Source: Sipunculus nudus
Lineage: Eukaryota; Annelida; Sipuncula; Golfingiida; Sipunculidae
Assembly (NCBI GenBank): GCA_026874595.1
Contig: CM049306.1
Span: 85,772,142-85,836,141 of the forward strand
Direction: 5' to 3'
Length of the DNA: 64,000 nt
The translations under genes and the position numbers were made by a program. The notes under the pieces are model-generated. The model searched no databases. It was not told where the DNA came from and saw only the letters and a list, made by a program, of their open reading frames with translations. Shown one piece after another: positions 24,035-35,968 of the stretch (within the stretch, counting starts at the first letter, position 1; the number at the start of each line of letters is the position of its first letter).

Positions 24035-25260
24035 CGGCAAGAGAGTTCGACTAAGGATTCGTTTGTACAAAGAAGCAGTTCCTGTACAGGTTTGTGCCAG
24101 TAAAATGATTTCTTCGTTTGCGACGGTCAGATTTATTAAAAATGTTTTCGACCAGATTTATCACACTGTTATTTACAATCTTATACATCAAAATTAATCG
24201 AAGTTCACGCCTTCTTGCTGATAGTCGAGCCCATTTTAAATTATTCAATAGAGTAGTAACGCTGCTCCTGGGGTCATAATCCTGTTCAACAAAGTCTCTG
24301 AACCATTTCCAGCATTGATATCCTTAATTATGTGTGGATCCCATGCTGAAGCACTATACTCTAGACGAGACCTACCCGTTGATACAAAAGCCTGCTTCCG
24401 CAGTAGTTCCGGACAATGATGCAAGTTCCTTCGCAAGAGGCCCACGACACTGTTAATTTTAGATGTATTCATCTGTATGTGTTTACTAAACTGAAGGTCA
24501 TTACTAACAATTACACCCAAGTATTTAGCCTCATTGACATAAGATAGTATTGTTCCATCCATGGTATAGAATTTATGTAGTTTATTCTATTCTGATCGAC
24601 AGATAGTAATTATATTGCACTTAGATGCGTTAAAACGCATACCCAAGGTATTAGCCCATTTACAAAGTGGTTTCAGTTCAGTTTGCACTTCTAAATGATT
24701 TACCTGTTTGAGAATTGAGAGATACATCAGACAATCTTCAGTGAAGAGCCGAACTTGTGATGACACATGCTCTGGTAGATTATTAATAAACAGTAAGAAC
24801 AGAAGTGGTCCTAGAACTGTTTTTTGGGGATACTCTACACTACACTGGGGACAGAGATGAATCTTCACCATCAATAACTACTTGTTGGGTACGCCCCTGG
24901 AGGAATGCAGCAATCCAGTTTCTAGAATTGTCATTGATTCCGTAGTGGGTCAGCTTTTTAGAGACTCAGGTGAGAGACATTACCGAAAGCCTTGGAGAAA
25001 TCGAGGCCCGCGATGTCCACTTGTTCCTTGTTGTCATAACGCAACATCAGGTCATGCATCAACTAGGTCTGGCACGAGTATTTTGAACGAAACCCATGCT
25101 GTAGCTGGGTTTGATTCTTGTGGGTCACAATATGAGTAGGTAGATGGTGACGGCTGATATGTTCTAGATATTTGCAACTTACACAGGTAGGTGATATTGA
25201 TCTTTAGTTCTCAGCTTTCCAACTGTTCCCTTTCTTGAAGACAGTGGCAATCTAGGCTTT
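24035..25260 (-). pseudogene. LINE reverse transcriptase fragment (Jockey/CR1-like) inside gag
   Basis: Minus-strand segments in order: QLQHGFRSKYSCQT, IAGLDFSKAFGNVSH (motif A, last Asp lost), WIAAFLQGRTQQVVIDGE, TVLGPLLFLLFINNLPEHV, FTEDCLMY (FADD degenerate), KWANTLGMRFNASKCNIIT, KYLGVIVSNDLQFSKHI, LLRRNLHHCPELLRKQAF and LRLILMYKIVN. Several frameshifts. The 5' part and 3' tail are not clear; the 3' side stops near 24035, where gypsy gag resumes. Confidence 0.8.
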
Positions 25261-26089
25261 CTTCCAATCAGACGGTAGGAGATCTGTATATATTAAATGT
25301 TGAAAAATAATCGATAAGTAAGGTGCTGATTTAGCTGAAAGTTCTTAAGGTATTCAACAGGGAATGTTTCCTGTCCAGAAGCCTTATTTTGTTTAATGTT
25401 GCCTGGAAGTAAAGCAACCAACTCAACAGTAATTTTAAGATCACTTTTACTTGGTAGCTTACCCCTGTGGGGGTAGGAATAAAGTTCCAGTGAGGCTCAC
25501 AAGCACTCTGTATAAAATATTGGTGTGTGAGCATGAACACAGATTTTTAAATAAATTATATAATTAGCTTAAAATGAACAAACGTGGGTCACTACCTGCG
25601 TGCGTGAACCATTAGTGATAAATTAAAACAAGAAAATGTGCAGGTGTAGCTACAAGCTCAGCTTGGAGCCATCATTTTGTCCAAACTTTAAGTTTAATCA
25701 CTAGATTGCACTATTTAAGGGAACAGGCAGTAAATCTTAGTCTTAGATTTCTATGAAGAATGAGCCTCAAACCTAACATCCAATCAGAAGAAGGGATTTG
25801 AAAACTGGCTGCCCCAAGTGACCTTAACTCTAGGAAACATGTCATGTTTGGTTAGATACTTGCATGCATCGCTTCCTAACTTTGTATCTGGAAAATATGT
25901 TTCATTGTTTTATCTGAGCAAGAAAACAAGTAAGGTGTTATAGTTAAGGGTTTTTAGCTAGATAATGTTTGGTTATGTGGCAAAAGGAGAGACATTTAGT
26001 TATATCAGACAGGGCACCACTAGAATGCTTACAGTGCTCTCCGTCTCTGTATTGAGACGGATACTGCCTCTAACTTAGTCCATGCGTTT

Positions 26090-26408
26090 TCATTCCCACT
26101 TTTCTTTTTCTTGTGATCCTTTTTTCTTACAGGGCTTTCTGGTGGTGGTATTCATCTAGGGGACATTACGTTTTGATGATAATCCGTTTAATTTTGGGAT
26201 TTCCAACAGGATCTCATTCAGGACTGATTTAAACCTATGCCACTTGTATTCAGCTTCCATAGTTTCCATCTGTCAAATGTTTCACTTGGAGTATCATTAG
26301 GCAGGAATTCACTTGGTGGGTTAATTTTGGCAGGGTTAATTCAGTTTCGTCATCAATCGGGGCATAAGTAGCCCCCTGTGGTGGATTACTTCGGTTACCC
26401 TGATTCAT
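26090..26408 (-). pseudogene. Gag N-terminal part of the gypsy element
   Basis: From an ATG at 26406-26408 the minus strand reads MNQGNRSNPPQGATYAPIDD, and in another frame EFLPNDTPSETFDRWKLWKL, the FxRWKLWK-type start of gag. It sits about 145 bp inside the 5' LTR. Confidence 0.55.
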
Positions 26409-26552
26409 TGTGGTTTGCACGGTCCTTCAGCTAAAATTGAGCTAAATGCGTCTATTATCGCTCACCTTCGTGGTTTCTGTGAATGTAGCCCTTTCACTTA
26501 TGGTAATACCAGTCAATATATGTCGACTAAGCTGTAGTGGACACAATTACCG

Positions 26553-26564
26553 CCGCTGCCACCA
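26553..26564 (-). other. Primer-binding-site-like TGGTGGCAGCGG
   Basis: Directly adjoins the inner edge of the 5' LTR and begins with TGG, as expected for a tRNA primer site. Which tRNA is not determined. Confidence 0.5.
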
Positions 26565-26705
26565 TTTTTCAAGTTTACACAGTTCGTGTAATTGAGAGTA
26601 ATCATCAAATCCAAAGACAACAAGTGCAAAGGGTTCAGCCATACTTTAATCAACTTACAACCGGCGCCCCCTGGTAGGACATCAAAATTAGTGCTTTTCA
26701 ATGCA
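26565..26705 (-). repeat. 5' LTR-like repeat of the gypsy element
   Basis: Reads TGCATTGAAAAG at its minus-strand start and ends before the primer-site-like sequence. Partner of 20718-20857, with perhaps 15-20% differences by eye, so the insertion is old. Confidence 0.75.
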
Positions 26706-28050
26706 GACTAAAGTCTAACAAAAAGTAACGTTATTCTGTTTCGGAAATAATAAATATTACATTCACAGTTAACTTCATGCAGCAGTTATTAATATTGAGG
26801 CTGGTTTTACACGGAATGTTTGTCTCTCCATCCGTCATTACGGATTCACATCGGAAACTGCGGTAGCTGCATCTAACAACTGCTCCAAACTTCAGTTCTC
26901 GCGGCCAGAACGACCACCACAAATTCTGTGAACAAAAACATTTTTACTTCATGATTTAGCAAATAAAACACGACTATATAAGCCTATGAGATCAAATACT
27001 TCCACACAGCAGATATTTTGATGCAACCCGTGGGATGGGTTTTCTATTATGACCTGTATCATGACTCGTAGGTCTCTATCGGTTTTTTTTAAAGGCCTGA
27101 ATGTCATGTTGTCATGGTTAATCTATCCAAGACTGATTTGCTTGAAAAAGTTCAGGCCGTCACATCATATAACTAAGGAGTGTGCTATTTTCAACTTAAA
27201 AAAGTTGCACGGATGGACGCTACGTAAGTACGAACGTCCCAGGTCACACTGAATTGGCTAGGTACCAGTTCACCTGGATCTGACCCTTGGGGAAAAGGAC
27301 GTTGCCAAGTTCCGGAAAATTCAATTCAGCGATTTCAGAGGGACGTAGCCCCTGAAGAGACATGTGTGCTATATTTATTTTTGGAAAATGTCGCGTTCCT
27401 TCCCAACACCAATAGATCGACATATGGTTAGATATGAAGATCGCTAGGGAGCGTGAGGGAACGCGAAATGATCCCAAGGGAACGCGATATTTACCAAAAG
27501 AAAACATAGCACACATGTAGCCGCACAAAGGGCTCCGTACAGAGGAGTTCTTCGGTGATCGAATTCTTTGTACAGTATCCACGAAACTTTATTTTGCATA
27601 TAAAATACACTTTTCTTGGTATGTATAAGATGTTTTTCCACTCAAAAATGCATTGAATTGTCATAATCTGTAAAAAGAAACCACGTAAGATTCCCCCTGC
27701 ATGTGTTCCTGGATTCTCACAATAGTCACGTAAAAATACACATTTTTACCACCGAGATAGAATTCTATTGACTAATTTTATCTGCATGCTTTTACACTTT
27801 CCGGAACTACTTATTTAAGTGTACTCTACTGCATGAATTTAAATTGTGTCTGTTTATTTTCAGCTGTGCCGATAGATTTTGGTGCAATAGGGATATAATC
27901 AGGAGCAATACTATGCCTAGTCTTTTACACTATCAATTCAGTTTGCTTTATACAAAAGTTTCCGAGCAAAACAATCCCAGCTCACAGTCTCGCGATCAGT
28001 ACCTCGCAAACGGCTTTTTAACGCCTTGTTATGGCTCTGCGTGTTGGTAA
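26706..28050. other. Unassigned, upstream of SLC37A3 regulatory block
   Basis: No gene recognised. Between 27280 and 27510 GGAACGCGAAATGATCCCA-like words recur a few times, but no clear unit is established. Confidence 0.3.
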
Positions 28051-28058
28051 ACACAGTC

Positions 28059-28197
28059 CACGTGTGTCTGTTTACTATAACAAGGTCACGTGACCGGAGG
28101 TCCGAATATGAACCTCAACACGTGATGTTTTAGCCAGCGGGAACATGTATTACATTATTTGACCTAGTCAGTCGAGGCATCTTCTTATTGACACGTG
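28059..28197 (+). promoter_or_regulatory. Cluster of four CACGTG E-boxes, one full CLEAR palindrome
   Basis: CACGTG occurs at 28059-28064, 28087-28092, 28119-28124 and 28192-28197. The second is embedded in GTCACGTGAC (28085-28094), the preferred site of TFEB/TFE3-type factors that drive lysosomal genes. The cluster is 0.7-0.85 kb upstream of the SLC37A3 start codon. In AT-rich DNA four copies in 139 bp are far above chance expectation. Binding is inferred. Confidence 0.45.
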
Positions 28198-28657
28198 TTA
28201 TGGATCCGCGATGCACACGACCCAACGCGCTGTGTTTTTGTTGACACCTGTGATCGTGCCCAATACACTGTTTTTAACACTCGTCTACAGGAGTAAGCAG
28301 CCGGTTTCTAGGAAATATTTTGGCAGGTACAAATTTATGATAAAGGGAATAAACTATTTCGTATTAATTCAACATGTTTTATAGATGATTGGGCCCCTTA
28401 AATATTTTTTTAAAAGAAATAATAGCAATCCAATACCAGAAATGTACTTATTAGATTGAATTACACAAAGTAAAAAAAAAACATATTTTAAGGAACATTG
28501 CTTTAGCCTGTAATTTAACAAGGGGAAAGTATTTTTATTCTCCAATCCATACATTTTCATTTTTATCTGAAATTGACCCGGCCCGGATCTTTTTATTTAT
28601 TTATTTTTTTATTATTATGAAATTATGACGTCTCCAGAACGTGAATACATAACGTCA

Positions 28658-28666
28658 TATAAAAGG
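28658..28666 (+). promoter_or_regulatory. TATA-like box upstream of SLC37A3
   Basis: TATAAAAGG lies 240 bp before the start codon. If it is used, transcription would begin near 28690 and the 5' leader would be about 215 nt. Two CRE-like sites lie just upstream: TGACGTCT at 28626-28633 and TAACGTCA at 28650-28657, each one base from TGACGTCA. Core-promoter function is inferred from sequence only. Confidence 0.4.
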
Positions 28667-28905
28667 ACATGCTGCAGTGTTATCTCCCCATCTTATCAGC
28701 AGATGGCGCTACGTGATCAGTTTAACGACATTCACCTCGCTTCGGGATTAAACTGTCAGGTCCTTCGGTAGATTATAACTTACCCGAATGCCAGTGAATG
28801 GAAACCACACATCACGGGACTTGACTCTTCAAAATAGTGAACACAGCAGCTGCACACTGTCCTTTCCCATGTTTTCTACCACAGTTTGAGACCAAAGAAT
28901 ACAGG

Positions 28906-28982
28906 ATGATATCCTCGTGGAAAAGGCAGATGCGGTCGTGTAGTTATCATCACTTATTCGTTTTTATCCTGACGTTCTTTGG
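28906..28982 (+). CDS. SLC37A3: SLC37A3 exon 1 with start codon
   Basis: Encodes residues 1-26, beginning MISSWKRQMRSC and entering the first membrane helix (LFVFILTFF). The ATG has A at -3. The next in-frame codon signal upstream is a TGA at 28822-28824 with no ATG in between, which fixes this start. The donor is GG|GTAAGT. The first intron is 6.6 kb and holds a hAT element. Confidence 0.88.
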
Positions 28983-31900
28983 GTAAGTTGTGGAAATTCT
29001 TTGGTTTTGGCTTTCACTGACAGTCTCAGAAGACAAGGCTGCCCCCCCCCCCCCCCCCCCACCGCCGGTTCTTGGATGTTTGTCCACATTCGGCCTTGTC
29101 TTTGCATACGGCGTGTAAGTTCCTTTTTCTACAAAAAAAAAAATGTAAACATGACGATACGTTATCAGTTAATGTTACAGTACTACTGTAGTTCGTGGGC
29201 TTCAGCCCATCAACCATGCATAGGATATTGTTGCTGTAGTCTGCAGCGCTGACATATACTAGTACACAATGATCAAGTGCTGCAGCCTCTGGCGGGGAGA
29301 GTTTATACTACACAAGTTAGCACGGATCCGTACAACCCCTCAGACACATATATGCCTTGTGTAGGGTGAGGACACTTAACAAGCCCCACATATTTTCATT
29401 AATACAGATGCTTAGACTCTGTTGGGACCAAAACGTTTGCTAAATGATAAATATGTAATAAAGTATAGGCACTTACTCTGAATGAAGTCAGATAGAGCTT
29501 CTCCAATGGGCCGCTGGAGCCCTCCAGTTGGACCAGCCAATAGGAATGTAGCATAATTCATTGACAACATCGCAATGTACGATGGGAAGGACTTTTATGA
29601 AATGAGGTCTATCCTAGTGCATGGCACTGGCACGGATAGCCCACCTCATTTACATGGGATTCCTTTTCCGGCGGTTTCCTTTTGCACTTGCAACAACTGA
29701 ACCCCAGGATTTCAAAGGATAAAAAACATCTACAGGCGCACATAAAGGTGATATATTGATATAATTTGATTCATATTAAGTTTATTTTTATATATGAATA
29801 CAAGATTGCTTCTCTATCGCACAACAAGCAGTGGTATTTCATGTTACAGGTCCCTCTTTCTACAGCAGGGTGAACTCTGAACGCCAGACGGTCGGACTCC
29901 ATATCACAGACAAATGGAGTCCGTACGTGTTGGGCTAAGGATACTGCTGCTTGCATCTTAATTTTGCCCCTTATTATTATCTGCTACGGACACTCTCCTG
30001 CATTACATAAATCCTAAACATCATAACGCCCGTCCATATACACTCATAACCACGTCGAGACTGCATGAGTGATCCTTCATTGGCTCTGAAGCCCACGTAC
30101 TACCATCGCTCCAAGGTTACAAGTAAATAAAATAATTCTTGCCCAAAATGCTCTGAATGGTAATTTACAGAATATTATACTAACGTAGCTCGTCTGAGGA
30201 TCTGTGATGATCAGTATGCTTTTGCAATAATTATGAAATTTTTTCGACAAATATGTTTACCTTTGAATACATGCCTTAGCAGGCATTTGTGTGGACTGTT
30301 AGGGCCTACTATTCAAGTCATATGGAAAACTGCACTGCAATGGCAAAATATATCTAATAACAACAGTGTCCCATATTTTTAGCAGTCAGTTATCTTAGGC
30401 TTAGCATTAGCCTCAAAATACAAGTGATGAATTAACCTACAGAGTTCACGTGAATAAACAAACCAAAGCATAGATCCCACCTTTAAGGGAAATATTATAT
30501 TTCCTGTACTAGGAACCACAAACATTTAAAGTCTTGTAGCAGGAGGAGTAATGTCAAGCTGTTCTAAAAAGAAGTCCTATATGGTCCATTAGTAAGGTTT
30601 CTCACACAGATAAAACAAATCCACGAATAAAGTTTCAATCACCAAATGGCAAAAAGGTCTGTTTGAATTTGGAATGTTTGTTTTTACTAAGCCAAAACAT
30701 ATACTGCCAGTCTATTAGTTAAACTAATGGTAAAAGAATTATACAATTACAGCAGGTACTATACCAAGATTTTCCATTATGTCAATTAATGTTTAGCCCC
30801 TTAGCACTTAATATTTTAGTGACTTGACCAAATGCCATCTTAGATGTGGGCTGCAGAGCCAAAATCTGTATCATTTAGCTGCTAGAGTACAAGTAATAAG
30901 GCCCTTCCTGCCCTGACTTCCAGAACTACCTACTCTACAATAGGGGTAGTCCATTAATGGGTCAGTCCACTTATAGTTCAGAGGGGTGGTAGCTCTGTTT
31001 TACACATTGATATATTTTATGCAAACAGAGGCTTGAAGTATATCATTCTTGATATTGTATATTGCATTACACAAAGTTGGTAGAACATCTGCATGGATGC
31101 CTGAGTCAGAAATTTTTTTGTAAAAACATACTCTTAATTGAACAATCATCATGAAAATTGAAAAACCATGTGGACAGGGATGGAATATATATGTATTAAT
31201 TCTGAAACTGGATGAATGATTTTATGTCAAGGAACCAAGGCAGAGCTGATGCCATGCAGACACCAAAACTTTAAAATATGATGAATGATGTGTGTGATTT
31301 TGACATGTGTGATTAATAATGCTGAACTTGACATTGGTTATTTATAGATTCATCTACAGACATTTCAGCTAAGTGATGTGACAGTTTTATCCAGGCATTG
31401 ATCAGACACATACATCACTAATCATATATCTATTATTTTAGCTATCAGAATACTACAGCTAAATATCAGGAAGTTTGCCTTGCATGATTAATTTCAACTG
31501 TTTGAATTCATGTAATGTATATGGTATACATAATGTATATATATACCGTATTCGACATAAAGAGCACCTTTTTCGTAATAAGTGCCCCCCCCCACACACA
31601 CACACACTTACACACAAGAATTTTAGAGGAGATCACATTGAGAAAACTAAAGGATGAGCCATCCTATCCTCACTTTTCTCCCTAGCCTATATGATGCATT
31701 GCAACATAACGCTTTCATTTCTCCCCGCCAAGCTTTTAAGTTACTGCCAGTTTTTAATCTATATCTGTAAGGCTTAATTATCTCATATAATAATAATATT
31801 AGTTGCACACAACAGAGTCAGTGGTCAACTTTGTCATATATTACAATGACTGACTGTGCCTGTGAAGGCCACCCTGCAGGTGGCCATGCTGATTGGCTCA

Positions 31901-34900
31901 CCTGAATTCAAGTACGTATGTGGATGTATCATGCATTGAAAAGTTATTGCTTTGTGTTCTTTATTATATGTTCTCTTTGAAATAATATTAATAAAACACT
32001 AAGGACGTATTTTATCCATTATGCTGGTTTGAATGACTGACTGCCGCAGCTGTGTAGTGCAAGGTCTGTCCACTAATGATGATAATCCTCGGGGAATTCA
32101 GGTATGTATGTAGGTGTATCATTCAATAAAATACAAATGTATATTTACTTGGTGTTTGTTATTTCTCTTAATTAATATGTTCTCTCTAAAATAACAGTAA
32201 TAAAGTAATGAAGGTGTCTGTCAAACTTTATGCCATGTTTGTCAATGTACATGCCATGAAACTCCTCACAGCTGAAATACCGTAATGCCCCTATTGAACA
32301 TTTGCAAATCATCAGTAATCAGCCGTTTGTACAGTCAGATGAACTTTTACTTTATGGGGGCTGTTTAATGTGACGGTTGTATAATACACTGGTATATATG
32401 ACATAAAAACGCAAGTTATCCCACCTGCACAGACTGATATTGCTGCAAGAACTGTTAACCAGGAATTCTGACACTGGTATGTATGGTACTGCCATGCTTT
32501 ATGCAAATGATTCATTCACTGTCATTCAAAACAATTTTAACAAATGTACCATCCTTGTTTCGGGAGCGGTAAATGTTAGTATGACCTAATTATTACATCA
32601 GGCATGAAACCTATAGAATCAACCATAGAAATGACCTGGGGCCTAGGTTTTCACAGCAGCGCAGATTTAAGGATGCTAATTCAACAACACAATGAGGTCA
32701 ATGGTCAGAGGTTAACAGGACCACTTACAGCAACAAGCATGACAATGGATTTCTTCGATACATTCAATTTTAACCAGAACCAGAATTTGAAATGAAAAAT
32801 TAACATGGAGCCATGGATCCAGACACACATATATATTTTTATATACATACACAATTCATATGGGGTACGTTTTATCAAATGGTGGGTGCTAGTTTCTTGA
32901 CAAATTACTTGCATGTACTCATGATACAATAGCCTCAGACATTGGCGTGTGCATATCGGCAGTTATGTTACTTGTTATAAAAGAAAGTCCATGCTGGTGG
33001 TGAAGTTAATATAATATGCTGGAGCAGGGTTGGGTTTCTACCTGGTAGAAAGGTATATCTACCCTACTATAGGTAGAAACTAGGGTAAAAATGGTAGAAA
33101 TACCTTTCTACCAGGTAGAAATGGTAGAAATAGGGTAGAAACCTCAGCTGGCCTAATTGAAATATGTTTAAGTGGTTCATTCAGTGGATGCTGAAATAAT
33201 GATATAACAATCAGTCAGCAAACAAGATAAACAAAAACATTTTATTAGAAACATAAAAAAACTACAATTTAAACCCAAGTTTTTCAATTTTTTTAACACA
33301 ATTGTTCTGCATACCAGATCATTTCCTTGGTATGTACACATGTATTTACAGTTCTTTCTCTGATTCTCCGTTGAATCCTTAAATCTTAATTCACTATTTG
33401 TAAATATACAGATGTATGCAATATAATCATGGTGATTTAGGATACTCTCATGTTTGTTTGAAAATCAGGTTCTTTAGTGGTCCAGCTGTGTCTGTCCCTT
33501 TAACATCCGGGAGAAGAAGAGGAGCTTACTGGCAGTTTTATTTCCAAGTCTGTTACGAACATTGATGTGGCACATTTGTTATGATGTACTTTTAGTCTGA
33601 TCACTTGTCAGCTTTGGCAAGTTGTTGATTACCACATAGCTTACATTTGCCATATTCTTTTCCACCCACCTAATGACAGACATAAAGTGTTCCCATATTT
33701 GGTCTTTAGGACTTCCTCCCTTGTACATGACTTTTGCTGTATTCTGCAGATTTAATTAAAGAGTCAGTTGTAGCACTAGGTAAGAGCAGATGGTTCAGTA
33801 TATGCATTTTACTTTTTAGTGATGGATAACATTCTGAAATAAGATGTTATACAACAGCACAGTGAGGCATATAAGTTAATCAACTATAACTCCCTTAGAA
33901 AAATTTCCCCAGTAGGGTGTCTGAAGCCTATGCCAGCCTTGGCAGGGTTTCCCATATGCAGTGATGAATGTCCTATAAATTAATTTAATCACAATTTGTG
34001 ATCAGGTGAATAATTAGAAAAAAAAACACATATCACTTGGAGGGTTTCAGAAACCATGAAGCATGCCAGGTGATTTGTGTGATACATGACTGAATTCAGG
34101 TTTCCTTATATCCAGCTAAGCTTGACAAATGGTGATGATGGTTTAATTAACTTTATAAAGGTACTAACTTGTAACCTTTATATCAGTGATTTTTTAATTT
34201 TTTTTGCCATTTAACAAATGATTTTATATGCATTTTAATTCCTGTGAGAGTTTCTACCTTATCCACCATTTCTACCCATGGTAGAAAGTATTTTTCCGTA
34301 TTGGTAATTACCCAGTAATTACCCGGGTCATTACGGTACAGGGTATAACCTGCCAACCCTGTGCTGGAGTCCGAGTGCCAGAATTTCACCTCTTTAATAA
34401 AACTTATGCACGTAATATCATGCACAATAAAGGACAGTTAATGCCGATGCCATTCCATGTCATATAACGCCGTCAAAGGTATTTGCTCAAGGTGACTTGG
34501 ATAATCGGGGAACTTACATCCAAAATATCATATGGTTTCATCTTCAAATTAATACTGTTTTACATATCTTTATATGAACATTTTTAATATTCTACTACCT
34601 TATTAGGGGTTGACTTTTATTAAAGAGTTCATTTATTATCATACTTCTTATTCATGTTCACCTGCAAAGGAAATCTCAAACTGGAGACATTCATACAATT
34701 CTTGCAGTAGCATACAACAAAAAACTAAAATCGTCTTGAAATTGGTATTGCTTGGATAAATTATTATGTATCACAACTTCACACAACCATCGCTAAAGGT
34801 TTTTCTGAATTGCTGTTGTTGTGCTGTGAGGTCAAACACGTGCACAACAACCACAGTGTCAGAGGACTGGAACACACTTTGGAAATTGGCAGATATGGGG

Positions 34901-35910
34901 TGGGGGGGGGGGGGACTTTTTAGGATTTAAGAAGTATTTGTAAAAAATTAATCTTGAGAGCTTCCTGGGCGCTTATAATGTTGATTACTGCATATAAATA
35001 TATGTACTAGTGGGTTGCCAATTAATCAGTTATACAGATGATTGGTCATTTTCTTTCATAATCAATTAAATTGATTGCATTTTTGCCTAACTGATGATAA
35101 ACGATTATGTATATACATCCCAGAAGTCATATTATCCCAATAAAATATTCTTATCATCTTAGAGGTATACTAAAGATGGGGTACACAACATGGAACAGCA
35201 CTTAAACATTACTTGTGTAACAAATAAATCTCAACAATGTAGCCATTACCCTGACCTTCCAGTGTGATATTGAATTTTGAAATGATTTACTGGGTTAATA
35301 TTTTTGGTATAATTCTACACAACATATTTCATGGTATTATAGATGGTTCATAAAATATTTGAATAATAAAAGATCATCGGTTGTTTTTGATCTTTCAATA
35401 ATCAAATATGATTTTACAACAGATTCCTAGTATATACTGTGTAACAACCATGATTGCATGCTATATAATCACAATTACTAATCAGTTAACAGCATACAGG
35501 TTTCACGCAACTCATATTACGTTGAATATGTTAAGACCAGATGTTTGAACAGCTTGTATTTCTTACAGATATGCCTTCTTTCATGCTACAAGGAAAACTT
35601 TCAGCAATGTCAAAGACACTTTGAAGGAAGAATGGACACCCTCCCCACATAATGAGTCTCTCCCGGCTTTAAGACCATTAAAGGTAAGTTTATTTCAACA
35701 GCATTTATATATCCCTTTCTATGTATTATCATACTCTGGGTCTTAACTTTTCATTAATGTAATAATTGTTGTGTAACTTTTCTTTTCCCCACTGAATTTT
35801 GCATTTTTCTGCCAATGAATACTGATTAAAAACAATGGATCTGTTTAATATTGGTTTAAACATGTTTATTTTGCTATTAATGTACATGTTTTCCTGGAAT
35901 AACATACAAG

Positions 35911-35968
<58 letters not shown>

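Larger units (their letters stand above)
20718..26705 (-). mobile_element. Decayed Ty3/gypsy LTR retrotransposon with nested LINE
   Basis: Two direct repeats of about 140 bp (20718-20857 and 26565-26705) flank minus-strand gag, protease, reverse transcriptase and integrase remains in the usual order. Many stops and frameshifts, an internal deletion removing RNase H and the front of integrase, and a LINE inserted in gag show it is dead. No 5-bp target duplication could be matched (AAAAG left, GACTA right). Confidence 0.85.

Noticed and set aside
27244-27641. Overlapping minus-strand open frames of 112 and 65 codons
   Set aside because: No recognisable domain, no splice context, and repeated GGAACGCGA words suggest non-coding repeat sequence.
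28822-28905. Earlier start codon for SLC37A3 exon 1
   Set aside because: The frame is open back to the TGA at 28822 but contains no ATG, so 28906 is the first possible start.
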